A stretch of DNA of 64,000 nt from Labilithrix luteola. Its GTDB lineage: Bacteria > Myxococcota_A > Polyangia > Polyangiales > Polyangiaceae. This document shows, in pieces, positions 15,782 to 24,166 of the stretch. The DNA lies in contig NZ_CP012333.1 of NCBI RefSeq assembly GCF_001263205.1, positions 11,203,501 through 11,267,500 of the forward strand. The letters are read 5' to 3'. How positions within the stretch are numbered: position 1 is the stretch's first letter; every line of letters begins with the position of its first letter. The position numbers and the translations under genes were made by a program. A model generated the notes under the pieces. It was not told the origin of the DNA. It saw only the letters and a program-made list of their open reading frames with translations, and ran no database searches.

Positions 15782-16902
15782 GCCTCACGACGAACCGCAA
15801 CGCTGCGTTCGCTCTCGGGGCAGGCATTTCTGCCCTTCTCTTCGCGTCCCTTGCCTCGTGCGCTGCGTCCAATGCGGACGACAAGAACGCAGACGACGCC
15901 GGTACCACGGTGATCGTTTCGCCAACCGATTCCGGCCTCGAGTCGTCGGCCCAGGGCGACGCTGACGCGGCCGAAGCCGAGACATCGCTGCCGCCATGCG
16001 GCGTCGGCAATCTCTGCAACGTGCCCATTCCAATTTCGATTGGATATGTCGTTGCTCTCGCCGGACGGTCGAAGAGTGACGTCTGGGCGAGCGCTTCGCG
16101 TGGCGAGCTTCTCCACTGGGACGGGCAAGCGTGGGCCCATGAAGACTCCGGAGGGCTCGACACGTTCTCGAATCTGTTTCTCACCCCCGACGAGCTCTGG
16201 GGCGTTTCGGGCAATCTGGTGATGCGACGCGGCCTCGACGCCAGCACGATCCGTTCGTTCCGATTGACACAGCGCTATATAGGCATGACCGGTGTCGTGG
16301 TTCTGCCGAGTGGCGAGCCGTACGTGAGCTTCGGAACGACGTGGAATGCCACGGAGACTCCTGCCTATCTCGCGAGGGTCAAAGACTTCGACGCCAAGGT
16401 CTTGGAGTTCTTCATCGGGCCCATCGACCCCTCGACTCTCGCCCCCGTGTCGATGGCCGCGCGAGCGCTTTGGCTCGCTCCCGACGAAACCTTGTGGGTC
16501 GTAGGAGACCGAGGAATCGTCGTTCGATTTCCCACTTCGCCGGTCGCAGGTGGCACGTTGATCCCTCTCGACTCGCAAGCAGACTTGTTCGCAGCGTGGG
16601 GCGGACACGACGACCTCTGGGTCGGGGGCAGCGGCGGCACGATCGCCCGCTTCGACGGCACCGTATGGCACGAGGAGACCACCGGTACCTCGGCGACGAT
16701 CCGTGCCATGTTCGGCTTCTCGTCGACGGATGTTTGGGCCGCAGGTGACGAAGGAACGGTCCTGCACTTCGACGGCGCAACGTGGTCGAAGGTCTCGACC
16801 TTCGGCTACACGGGCCCCCTCATGACCATCTGGGGATCAGGCCCGGACGACGTCTGGATTGGGGGCGAATACGCCATGTTCCATTGGGGAGCACTCCCAT
16901 GA
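15778..16902 (+). CDS. Beta-propeller lipoprotein with DVWxxG repeats (cassette B)
   Basis: The start is ATG 15778, overlapping the previous stop as ATGA; the frame is open upstream only as a shadow. The 374-residue protein has a signal peptide with lipobox LASC (C28), an Asp/Ala/Ser linker to about residue 75, and then propeller blades marked by (S/T)DVWAxGxxGxxxHFDG, as in DVWAAGDEGTVLHFDG and DDVWIGGEYAMFHW. About five to six blades are discernible. Such propellers usually bind ligands or other proteins on the surface. The counterparts in cassette C are 56257-57488 and 55058-56260. Confidence 0.83.
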   Translation: MSLTTNRNAAFALGAGISALLFASLASCAASNADDKNADDAGTTVIVSPTDSGLESSAQGDADAAEAETSLPPCGVGNLCNVPIPISIGYVVALAGRSKSDVWASASRGELLHWDGQAWAHEDSGGLDTFSNLFLTPDELWGVSGNLVMRRGLDASTIRSFRLTQRYIGMTGVVVLPSGEPYVSFGTTWNATETPAYLARVKDFDAKVLEFFIGPIDPSTLAPVSMAARALWLAPDETLWVVGDRGIVVRFPTSPVAGGTLIPLDSQADLFAAWGGHDDLWVGGSGGTIARFDGTVWHEETTGTSATIRAMFGFSSTDVWAAGDEGTVLHFDGATWSKVSTFGYTGPLMTIWGSGPDDVWIGGEYAMFHWGALP

Positions 16903-18728
16903 GCGCGAGGTCGAGGAAAGTGTCTGCCCGCAGTCCGATCATCCTAACGTTCTTCGTCGTATCGGCGGTGTGGGTTGGCTGCTCGTCCGACCGCACGGAG
17001 TTCGAGGAAGCACGAACTCCGGAGTTCGCCACGAACGACGCAGCAACCGATGTCGACGCGTCGTGTACGGCCGTCTCGTGTTCACGCGATCTACGCTCCG
17101 TCCTCGATTGCAACGGCAACGTCGCCAAGATCTGCCCGCCGGAGCTGGCGTGCGGCAATGGCCAGTGCGTGGCCCCTTGCGATTCCGCGACGATGAACCA
17201 AGGCTCGGTGGGATGCGCATTTTCGGTCCCCGGTCCCAACACCAAGGCCTTCGCCCGCGGTAGTTGCTATGCCTTCTTCGTCGCGAACAATTGGTCGTCA
17301 CCGGCGACGCTTCGCTTCGAGTTCGACGGGCAAGAGAAACCGCTCGACGGCGCGGTCTGGATTCCGAAGGTCGGCGATGGCGTGGTGACCTACACCAAGC
17401 TCGACGGCCCCATTCCAGCGGGCGGCGGTGCCGTTGTCTTCGTTTCGAACGAAGAGACCGGGGCCGCTTATTGGACGGCCTGCCCATCGTTCGTAAAACC
17501 GATTCTCGACAAGGAACAGGGGATCTACGCAACGGGTAAAGGACACGCCACCCTCGTCAGCAGCGATGTCCCCGTATCGATGTATTCGATGTATCCGTAC
17601 GGCGGCGCAAGCAGCGTCGTTCCGAGCGCGACACTGCTCTTCCCGACCTCGTCGTTTCGCACGAACTACATGGTCGTGAGCGCATGGGGCGGTAAGAGCG
17701 ACGGCTTCGGCCGAGGGGTGCTCCCCAACGCGAATGCCGGGCTTACCCAAGCGGGATTGCCAACCCTCCAGATCGTCGCGACCGAAGACGGCACCTCCGT
17801 CGACATTCGGCCGAACGTGGACATCCTCGGGGGGAATGGCGTCAGCGCCGGAAGGCGCAATCAGGTCACGAATTATACGCTCCAGCGCGGGGAGTTCTTG
17901 CAGCTCATGCAAGACAACGAGCTCGTCGGGGCGGTCATCGACTCCAACAAGCCCGTCGGCGTCTTCGGCGGACAGTCATGCATGTTCGTGCCTAGCGACG
18001 TCATGGCATGTGACATCGAAAACGACCAGATTCCCCCTCTCTCCGCCTGGGGACACGAGTACGCCGTCTTGCCGGCGCCGAACCGCGTCGAGCTGTTCAC
18101 GCAGGGGGCCGAGAAGGCGCGGGACCCGAGCCCGATTCGCATCCTCGCGGCCGCCGACGACACGCAGCTCGTCTACGAACCCGCGCAGCCGGAGGGCGCG
18201 CCCAGCACGCTCTCCCGCGGCCAGCTTGGCGTCTTCTTCGCCGACCACCCGTTCATCGTCCGAACCCAAGACAGCGATCACCCGGTTTACGTCGCCTCGC
18301 TCATGACGGGCGCAGCCACGGTGATGAGCACGCCCATCGGCGATCCCGAAGTTGCCATGGCCGTGCCCACCGATCAGTGGCTCGATACCTACGGCTTCTT
18401 CACGGACTACACGTATTCGCTGAGCGAGGTCTTCGTCACACGACGCAAGGTCGACGGCGCTTTCCGCGACGTGGTGCTCGACTGCGCGGGCGTGCTCGAG
18501 GGCTGGAAGTCGATCACCGACGACTTCGAATGGACGTACGCCGAGCTCACGCGCGACGGCAAACCTCGCACCTATCCCGCGGGGTCGTGCACCGACGGTG
18601 CCCATCGCATCCACAGCGACGGCCCCTTTGCGATGACCGTCTGGGGCCTCGCGAGCTACGCGAGCTACGCGTATCCCGGCGGCACGGGCCTGCGCCCCGT
18701 CACCGACATTCACGTGCCCGTGCGTTGA
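16899..18728 (+). CDS. IgGFc-binding-like surface lipoprotein (cassette B)
   Basis: A 609-residue protein starting at ATG 16899 (ATGA overlap with the propeller gene). Signal peptide and lipobox WVGC (C28) are followed by a short Cys-rich module (residues about 55-110: CTAVSCSRDLRSVLDCNGN, then CAPC-like spacing). The rest matches the IgGFc-binding N-terminal domain seen in myxobacterial proteins: PVSMYSMYPYGGAS, SATLLFPTSSFRTNYMVVS, LQIVATEDGTSVDI, GEFLQLMQ, SNKPVGVFGGQSCMFVP. In animals this domain belongs to mucus-associated proteins; its ligand in bacteria is unknown. It closes the coupled run of cassette B and has a full-length paralogue, 51783-53600, at the end of cassette C. Confidence 0.87.
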   Translation: MSARSRKVSARSPIILTFFVVSAVWVGCSSDRTEFEEARTPEFATNDAATDVDASCTAVSCSRDLRSVLDCNGNVAKICPPELACGNGQCVAPCDSATMNQGSVGCAFSVPGPNTKAFARGSCYAFFVANNWSSPATLRFEFDGQEKPLDGAVWIPKVGDGVVTYTKLDGPIPAGGGAVVFVSNEETGAAYWTACPSFVKPILDKEQGIYATGKGHATLVSSDVPVSMYSMYPYGGASSVVPSATLLFPTSSFRTNYMVVSAWGGKSDGFGRGVLPNANAGLTQAGLPTLQIVATEDGTSVDIRPNVDILGGNGVSAGRRNQVTNYTLQRGEFLQLMQDNELVGAVIDSNKPVGVFGGQSCMFVPSDVMACDIENDQIPPLSAWGHEYAVLPAPNRVELFTQGAEKARDPSPIRILAAADDTQLVYEPAQPEGAPSTLSRGQLGVFFADHPFIVRTQDSDHPVYVASLMTGAATVMSTPIGDPEVAMAVPTDQWLDTYGFFTDYTYSLSEVFVTRRKVDGAFRDVVLDCAGVLEGWKSITDDFEWTYAELTRDGKPRTYPAGSCTDGAHRIHSDGPFAMTVWGLASYASYAYPGGTGLRPVTDIHVPVR

Positions 18729-18756
18729 TCGCACGGCCTCCCATTCACACGAGTCA

Positions 18757-18786
18757 CCGCCGGTAGCCCCGGCGGCGCCAGATTTT
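18757..18786 (+). terminator. Candidate rho-independent terminator after cassette B
   Basis: CCGCCGG (18757-18763) and CCGGCGG (18769-18775) form a 7-bp stem with a 5-base loop. A short spacer and a run of five T (ending 18786) follow. It lies 29 bp past the IgGFc-like gene and 50 bp before the next gene. Confidence 0.45.
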
Positions 18787-18835
18787 TCACGCGAGCGAAG
18801 CGCGACGGATCGCCTTCGCCCTGGAGGATTCCACG

Positions 18836-20302
18836 ATGCGAACACGGTTCTTGCTCATGGGGACGTCCGCCTTTGCCTGCCTCGCGCTGCTCACAGGAGC
18901 TTGCGCGACCTCGAGTGACGAGGAGCCGACCCGCTCGGACACGGGCACCTCGAAGCCCGGTTCCCAGGCGGATGCCGACACCAACGAGGAGCGCCCGGAG
19001 CGAGATGCTGGGGACGCTAGCGCCCCCGAGACGACGGACGGGAGCGACTCGGATTCCGGCACCGATGCGGATGCCTCGGCGCAGCCGATCACGGTCACCG
19101 GTCGGGTCGTCGATCAGGAAGGAGACCCACTGAGCGACATCGGGGTCAGCGTTGCGGGCCAGGCGATGGTAACGACTGGCACCGACGGTACGTTCACGTT
19201 CTCGAACGTGACGCCCCCCTACGAAGTTCGGCTCAAGACCAACGTCGGGACAACGCCCGTCGTCCACGCCTTTACGGGCCTCCGGACGGCGACACCGCAG
19301 CTCGTGCCCATCTCCAAGCTCGATGCCGCGCCGCCCCAATTCCAAGGAACGATCCAGGGCACGCTCTCGACTCCGGTTTCGACAGGCGAGCTGGCACGCG
19401 CCTGCGTCGAAGGAGTGGACCGACCGATCTACGGCTGCACGGTCCTCTACCCCGGCGACGACACGTTCACACTCGCGGTGAACTGGACCACGGCGCCCAG
19501 CCCCTTGGCTCGCGTCCGAGTTCTACGCTTCACGCTCGATGCGCAGGGCGTCACTACCGGCTTCACGGGGGAGGGCAGCAAGGACGTAAGCCTCAGCCCG
19601 AATGCGGCCCCCAAGGTGAACGTCGCTCTCGTTGCCCCGCCGGCGAGCGGAACCTTGACGACGACGGTAACTCCGCCTGCAGGTGCCACCGGCACGGCCG
19701 CCATCGCGTTCGTGAAATTCGGTCCGTTCCTCAGCTTTCCACTCGAACAAGTGGTGATCGACTCACCGACGCCGAAATCGTTCGTCGTCCCCGGATCGAC
19801 GGGCGCGACCTTCTCGGTCTTCGCTCTCGCCGCGACCGCGACGCAACAGATTGCGGGATGGGAAACCGGTCTTGCTGCCGGCGGGAATGCGAAGCCGAAG
19901 CTCGTGCAGCCACCGAGGCTCGTCGCCCCCGCCGAGGGTACCCAGGGCGTCACGATCTCCACGACGTTCGACGCCACGAACCCGGACGGCATCCCCCTCA
20001 CCTTCTTCTGCGTGCCGACGCAGGAAGGGATCCCATTGCTCGCTGTCTCCACGGTCGAGTCGAGCGCGACCCTGCCCGACGTTGCCGGATTGGGCATGAC
20101 CTTCCCGGTGAAGGCCGCCTTCCAATGCGGCCTCCTACCGTCGGGGACGCCCGGCGCGACCGCGGACTCGCTCGCCACTGGCGCTGGGCCCATCGGTAGC
20201 TACGCGCGACTCACGACGGTTGGCACGGGCGGCCCTGGACTCGATCCTACCGGCGCGCTCGTCACGATCCTCGACGAGTACGTGTCGGTAACGACGCAGT
20301 AG
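18836..20302 (+). CDS. Lipoprotein with carboxypeptidase-regulatory-like domain
   Basis: A 488-residue protein with a good ribosome-binding site (GGAGG, 9 bases before ATG), signal peptide and lipobox TGAC (C23). A long acidic Asp/Glu/Ser linker precedes a carboxypeptidase-regulatory-like beta domain at about residues 83-145 (VTGRVVDQEGDPLSDIGVSV, TGTDGTFTFSNV). The remaining 340 residues are rich in Thr, Pro and Gly and look like further beta-sandwich repeats without a recognisable family. It lies downstream of cassette B in the same direction but behind a probable terminator, so membership of that operon is uncertain. A surface location is inferred from the lipobox. Confidence 0.82.
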   Translation: MRTRFLLMGTSAFACLALLTGACATSSDEEPTRSDTGTSKPGSQADADTNEERPERDAGDASAPETTDGSDSDSGTDADASAQPITVTGRVVDQEGDPLSDIGVSVAGQAMVTTGTDGTFTFSNVTPPYEVRLKTNVGTTPVVHAFTGLRTATPQLVPISKLDAAPPQFQGTIQGTLSTPVSTGELARACVEGVDRPIYGCTVLYPGDDTFTLAVNWTTAPSPLARVRVLRFTLDAQGVTTGFTGEGSKDVSLSPNAAPKVNVALVAPPASGTLTTTVTPPAGATGTAAIAFVKFGPFLSFPLEQVVIDSPTPKSFVVPGSTGATFSVFALAATATQQIAGWETGLAAGGNAKPKLVQPPRLVAPAEGTQGVTISTTFDATNPDGIPLTFFCVPTQEGIPLLAVSTVESSATLPDVAGLGMTFPVKAAFQCGLLPSGTPGATADSLATGAGPIGSYARLTTVGTGGPGLDPTGALVTILDEYVSVTTQ

Positions 20303-20317
20303 AGGGACGGGCTGTCA

Positions 20318-20491
20318 GGACGGGCTCAAGACCGATCGGTACTGCTCCGGAATTCGCTCCAGGAGCGAGTTGCAGTCCTTGCGGACGCAGGACCTGTTGG
20401 CAACGATCCAGGACAGGTCCTTCGCGTAGCTCGGATTCTCGGCAACGGCGGCCGCCGCTTTCGGCCCGTTCGCGCGCGCGCCTCGAGACGG
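20318..20491 (-). pseudogene. Protein-like frame without start, in frame past the cytochrome stop
   Basis: On the minus strand, 58 sense codons run in the same frame after the TAG of the cytochrome gene until TGA at 20315-20317. The peptide looks genuinely coded: PKAAAAVAENPSYAKDLSW, then SCVRKDCNSLLERIPEQY, with mostly G/C third positions. No ATG, GTG or TTG starts it usefully. The cytochrome protein already ends where its relatives end, so a readthrough extension is less likely than the 3' remnant of another gene. Identity is unknown. Confidence 0.35.
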
Positions 20492-21682
20492 CTATTGGCA
20501 CGTTTGTGACGGCATCGCGTCGATCCATTCGGCAATCAGCTGCACACCTTCGACATGGCTCAAGGCGCGGCCGATCTGCGGCATCATCTTGCCGGATTCC
20601 GTGGTGTGGATTCGATTCCAGAGGATCGAGTGTTCGTGATCGCCCGGAAGGAGGTCGAATTCCCCGCCAAGGCTTCCACCGGCCGAGCCCGGACGTTTGC
20701 ACACGCCGAGCGAGAAGGCGTCGGTCATGTCGTGCTGGAGGAACAGACGACTCGTCGTTCCTGCCGTGCCGTGCGTGTTGTGACAATGCGCGCAATTGAT
20801 ATCGAGATAGGCGCGCGCGCGCGACTCGACGTCACCGGTCGACGGGTCGAGTGCATTCGGAGCGCGTGGAGGATCGGCGGGGAGCCCATCGAGCACCCCC
20901 GCATTGGCCAGATACGTGAGCTGGTTCTGCTCAGTCCCTTCGATCGCGTTGTTCCGGTTCAGGTAGCGCGCCTTCGGGCCGATCGGGTGCATCACCTGTT
21001 TGCCCGCGTCGTCGAGCAAGTGATGGCACTGTTGGCACTGATTGCGGCTCGGAACGAGATAGTCGAAGTTCTGCGTAGCGCCCTGGAGGTCGACGAGCGA
21101 GACCTTGACGACGCGCCCGCCGGGGACGAGCGAAGCTTCGGTCTGCTGGTCGTTCCAGAGGTATGGATAGGCCTCCCAGCCCGAAGGCTGGTGGATGAGG
21201 ATTCGCGTTTCGACGACGCGCACCCCCACGTCCGGGGAGCGCAGGTCCGCGGGGAAGGCAAAGGTCTTCGAAAAGATCGTGCCCACCGGAAATTCGAGAA
21301 CCGATTCCGGTTGGTAAACGGCCTTGCTGCCCGGAGGAATCGTGATCGTTCGCGACTTGAGCGCGTAATCCGAAAAGAGAACGGAGTTCAGCTCGTAGGA
21401 AATCGTGCCGGACACCGGCGTGAGATGCCCCTTCCCGTCCGGACCGCCGGTGAATAGCCCGTAGCCAGACAGGGTCGAGGGTATGGCCCGCGGCCCGGCC
21501 TCGGCGTCGGCCGCGGCGCTCGCATCCTCGTCCGGGACGGCACCCGCATCGCCAGCGTCGGCCGCAGGCAGAGACTCGCCCGAGTCGACGGGCTCGACAG
21601 TGTTCGAGGAAGACGAGGAGCTGCAATGCAGCAGCAAAGTCGCAAGAGCAGCTCCCCAGACCACCGTGACTGCGTTCTTCAT
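20492..21682 (-). CDS. HNE_0200/SO2930-family diheme c-type cytochrome lipoprotein
   Basis: A 396-residue protein starting at ATG 21680-21682, with signal peptide and lipobox LLHC (C20) and an Asp/Ala-rich linker. The conserved family domain (SGYGLFTG, ELNSVLFSDYALKSRTI, FPVGTIFSKTFAFP, YLWNDQQTEASLV) precedes two haem-binding motifs, CQQCH (216-220) and CAHCH (297-301). It should carry two haem c groups outside the cytoplasm. This family (TIGR03806) is known to occur next to a beta-helix protein family (TIGR03805) in two-gene pairs of unknown function, and that partner is immediately upstream here (21705-23180, 22-bp gap). The same domain is fused to a dehydrogenase at 4037-6298. Confidence 0.88.
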   Translation of the reverse strand: MKNAVTVVWGAALATLLLHCSSSSSSNTVEPVDSGESLPAADAGDAGAVPDEDASAAADAEAGPRAIPSTLSGYGLFTGGPDGKGHLTPVSGTISYELNSVLFSDYALKSRTITIPPGSKAVYQPESVLEFPVGTIFSKTFAFPADLRSPDVGVRVVETRILIHQPSGWEAYPYLWNDQQTEASLVPGGRVVKVSLVDLQGATQNFDYLVPSRNQCQQCHHLLDDAGKQVMHPIGPKARYLNRNNAIEGTEQNQLTYLANAGVLDGLPADPPRAPNALDPSTGDVESRARAYLDINCAHCHNTHGTAGTTSRLFLQHDMTDAFSLGVCKRPGSAGGSLGGEFDLLPGDHEHSILWNRIHTTESGKMMPQIGRALSHVEGVQLIAEWIDAMPSQTCQ

Positions 21683-21704
21683 GACCGCCGAGCGTGTTCG
21701 ACGT

Positions 21705-23180
21705 TCAGGGAAGCGTGACCGCGGCAACGGGCGGCGAGAAGCCGGCGCAGTTGTACGGCGCTTCGTCAGCCTTGAAACGCACCGTTGCATTCCATGCTGT
21801 GCCGAGATCACCGGCCATCGCCGCCTCGGCGGACACCGGGAAGTTGAGGTCGGCAATCACCTCGACCGTCCCCGCTGCATACGTATTGGTCTTCAGACAC
21901 AGGTTGATGTCGTTCGCAGGCGTGGTGTTCGTCGGATCCGGGTCCATTCCGTCCCAGATGACCGGCTCCACCGCCTTACCACCCTGCATGTACATGCCGG
22001 CGATGATCGCGCCGAGTGGTCGCGAATCTTTGTTCGGCTCGCCGTTGTCCACCGAATCGCCGCTGCCGCCGGTGAACTTGTTGTCGTGCATGTAGACGTC
22101 CTGGGTACCGAAGTTTCCGCCGGCCGCCGCCCACTTCGCGGGGTCCGGCTCGATCGAAAGGCCGCTCAGAATCGCAACGTCCACCGAGTTGTTGTCCGTC
22201 CACGTGTTGTTGAAGAGCTCCACACGACGCGACGCGAGGATGAACGTCCCCGTTCCAGCGGGAACCTGAGAAACGGTGCTGCTCGAACCGCTGTTCGACG
22301 CGAAGTTCGGCCGATTGTTCCCGGTGATGGTGTTGTCGTGCATCCGGATGTCGGTGCCCTTCACCGGATTGCCGGGCAGGTCGAAGACCACGAGGCCCGT
22401 CGTATTGTCCTCCGCCGTGTTCTCGTAGACGTCGGCGAAGCTGGTGTTCTCGATCTCGATGCCTGCGACGTTCTGCTTGGCGACGTTCTTGCGGACGATG
22501 GCCGTCTTGGTCTGGCCGACGTAGATGCCGGCGTCCGACGCGTTGTACGCCTCGCTCTCTTCGATGAGGACGTTCTCCGACTTGACCGGGTAGATGCCGT
22601 AAGCGCCGTTGGTGATCTGATTCTCCTGGGCCCACTCGGTGCGAATGCTCTGAATCTTGACGTTCTTGGAATCCTCGACGCGAAGGCCGTCTTTCTTGGC
22701 GTTCCAGATCGCCAGATTGCGAATGACGAAGTTGTCGCCGACCGCGTCGACACCGTTGGTATTCGCAGCGGCATTCGTGAAGACGAGCACTGTGCTCGCA
22801 GTGCCGCCGGTGGCCTCGCCTTTCGTGCCCTTGCCCGCGCCGACGAGGGAGACGTTCGCCTGGCGAATCGTCAGGGCGTTGTCGAAGTTGTACGTGCCCG
22901 CAGCGAGCACGATGTTGGCGCAACCGGTCAGCGAGTTGACGGCATCTTGCAAGTTCTGCTCCTCGCCGGGAGCGAAGTTCAGAGTCGTCGTGCAGGCCGT
23001 GCCGCCTTCGTTCGTCGGTTGGCGGCCTCCGTCGTCGATCGGATTCGTGCCCGTGTCCGTGCCAGCATCGTTCGTGGGCGTCGCGGAGTTCGTCGTGCTC
23101 TCGTCATCGGAGCAGGCCCCCACGGCGATGAGCGTAACGACGAGCGACAATGCCGGAAGTCGGCGCAAAGTGACGTGCAT
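21705..23180 (-). CDS. Parallel beta-helix repeat lipoprotein, partner of diheme cytochrome
   Basis: A 491-residue protein starting at ATG 23178-23180, with signal peptide and lipobox VGAC (C23). After a Thr/Asp/Gly linker it has a right-handed parallel beta-helix: FVIRNLAIWNAKKDGLRVED, VLIEESEAYNASDAGIYVGQ, AIVRKNVAKQNVAGIEIEN, VYENTAEDNTTGLVVFD and similar turns of about 22 residues. These turns are typical of polysaccharide-active or surface-binding helices. The architecture and the neighbour fit the TIGR03805 family, which pairs with TIGR03806 cytochromes. The pair may act on an extracellular polymer with electron transfer; that is inference. Confidence 0.88.
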   Translation of the reverse strand: MHVTLRRLPALSLVVTLIAVGACSDDESTTNSATPTNDAGTDTGTNPIDDGGRQPTNEGGTACTTTLNFAPGEEQNLQDAVNSLTGCANIVLAAGTYNFDNALTIRQANVSLVGAGKGTKGEATGGTASTVLVFTNAAANTNGVDAVGDNFVIRNLAIWNAKKDGLRVEDSKNVKIQSIRTEWAQENQITNGAYGIYPVKSENVLIEESEAYNASDAGIYVGQTKTAIVRKNVAKQNVAGIEIENTSFADVYENTAEDNTTGLVVFDLPGNPVKGTDIRMHDNTITGNNRPNFASNSGSSSTVSQVPAGTGTFILASRRVELFNNTWTDNNSVDVAILSGLSIEPDPAKWAAAGGNFGTQDVYMHDNKFTGGSGDSVDNGEPNKDSRPLGAIIAGMYMQGGKAVEPVIWDGMDPDPTNTTPANDINLCLKTNTYAAGTVEVIADLNFPVSAEAAMAGDLGTAWNATVRFKADEAPYNCAGFSPPVAAVTLP

Positions 23181-23531
23181 GATGAGTACTCCCCTCGGCT
23201 CGAAGTTCGGATATCCGGGCGCCGACGACACACGCGCGCGGCGATTCCGCCGCCGATTCCGCGGCCACGTAGGACCGAGAGAAACGCGCGTCCGTCTACC
23301 GACCACCTGTTCGGCGCCATCAGCATGACACCAGGAAGACACGCAACGCAACGTTGCGGAACACGACAAAAGGTCCCGCGCAACATGGACGAGCTCGGAG
23401 ATCGTCTCTCCGCGGCCTGGTGTCGCCGTTGGTTACATTGGATACGACGCAGAGCGTCGATACGCGCCCATCACGAACACGAGGCACGTCCGATCGCTTC
23501 GCGGAGCAGCCCTCCCCTGCTTCCTCGAAGA

Positions 23532-23549
23532 GTAGACCGACTTGTCTAC
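23532..23549. promoter_or_regulatory. TetR-type operator, copy 1
   Basis: GTAGACCGACTTGTCTAC: hexamer GTAGAC, six bases, then its inverted repeat GTCTAC. The same sequence with one change in the spacer recurs 44 bp downstream, about four helical turns away. The pair sits 80 bp before the TetR-family gene, which suggests autoregulation. Confidence 0.7.
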
Positions 23550-23575
23550 CAATTATCGCTCAAAGCCAATCGTCG

Positions 23576-23593
23576 GTAGACTGACTTGTCTAC
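23576..23593. promoter_or_regulatory. TetR-type operator, copy 2
   Basis: GTAGACTGACTTGTCTAC, inverted repeat GTAGAC-N6-GTCTAC, ending 18 bp before the GTG start of the TetR-family gene. A repressor bound here would block transcription or initiation of the TetR/methyltransferase pair. Confidence 0.75.
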
Positions 23594-23611
23594 ACGCGAT
23601 AGAACCGCTGC

Positions 23612-24166
23612 GTGGACCCGCGCGAACGGATCTTGAGCACCGCGGTGCGACTCTTCTTCGCCCAGGGGTACGCACAGACGGGGATCAACCAGCTGATTGA
23701 CGAATCCGGCCTTGCGCGCCGGACGTTCTACCATCACTTCGAATCCAAAGAAGCACTCGGCGCCGCCTATCTCGACTTCGCGGCAGGGCAATGGCTGGCG
23801 AACCTCGGGGCAGCATTCGATGGCCGGCGAACGGCTCGCAGCGCCGTCACGTCTCTGTTCGAAGTGCTCGAGTCATTCGCCCTCGAAACGCGCTTTCGCG
23901 GCTGCGGCCTCCTCAACATGGCTGCGGAATTCGCCGATGCCGGCAGCGAGATGCGTGCGCGCGTGCAACGCTACAAGGACGCGCAGCGGAAATTGCTACG
24001 CGAAAAGTTCCGCGACCTCGGGGCTGCACCGACGTACGCCGATCAGGTGCATCTCCTGCTCGAAGGCGCCATCGCCGGAGCCTCGGCGCATCTCGACGTG
24101 TGGCCACTGCGTACGGCGCGAACGGCGGCCCTCGCCCTGCTACCCGAAGAGGAATCACGACGATGA
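23612..24166 (+). CDS. TetR/AcrR-family transcriptional regulator
   Basis: A 184-residue repressor, GTG start. The N-terminal helix-turn-helix is clear (RILSTAVRLFFAQGYAQTGI, then GLARRTFYHHFESKEAL, residues about 6-50), followed by an all-helical ligand domain. CGLLNMAAEF in that domain resembles the C-terminal family of LmrA/YxaF-like regulators, known to bind TAGAC-type palindromes. That agrees with the two GTAGAC-N6-GTCTAC sites in front of the gene. Its stop overlaps the start of the downstream methyltransferase (ATGA), so the two are expressed together. The inducer is unknown. Confidence 0.92.
   Translation: MDPRERILSTAVRLFFAQGYAQTGINQLIDESGLARRTFYHHFESKEALGAAYLDFAAGQWLANLGAAFDGRRTARSAVTSLFEVLESFALETRFRGCGLLNMAAEFADAGSEMRARVQRYKDAQRKLLREKFRDLGAAPTYADQVHLLLEGAIAGASAHLDVWPLRTARTAALALLPEEESRR

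Larger units (their letters stand above)
23181..23611. other. 431-bp divergent intergenic region
   Basis: Lies between the minus-strand beta-helix gene and the plus-strand TetR gene. It contains a perfect 12-bp palindrome, CGCAACGTTGCG (23347-23358), and near its right end the two TetR-type operator copies described separately. I see no gene in it. Confidence 0.6.

Noticed and set aside
23347..23358. CGCAACGTTGCG palindrome as an operator
   Set aside because: A single 12-bp palindrome in GC-rich DNA with no second copy and no fitting regulator; not enough to call.
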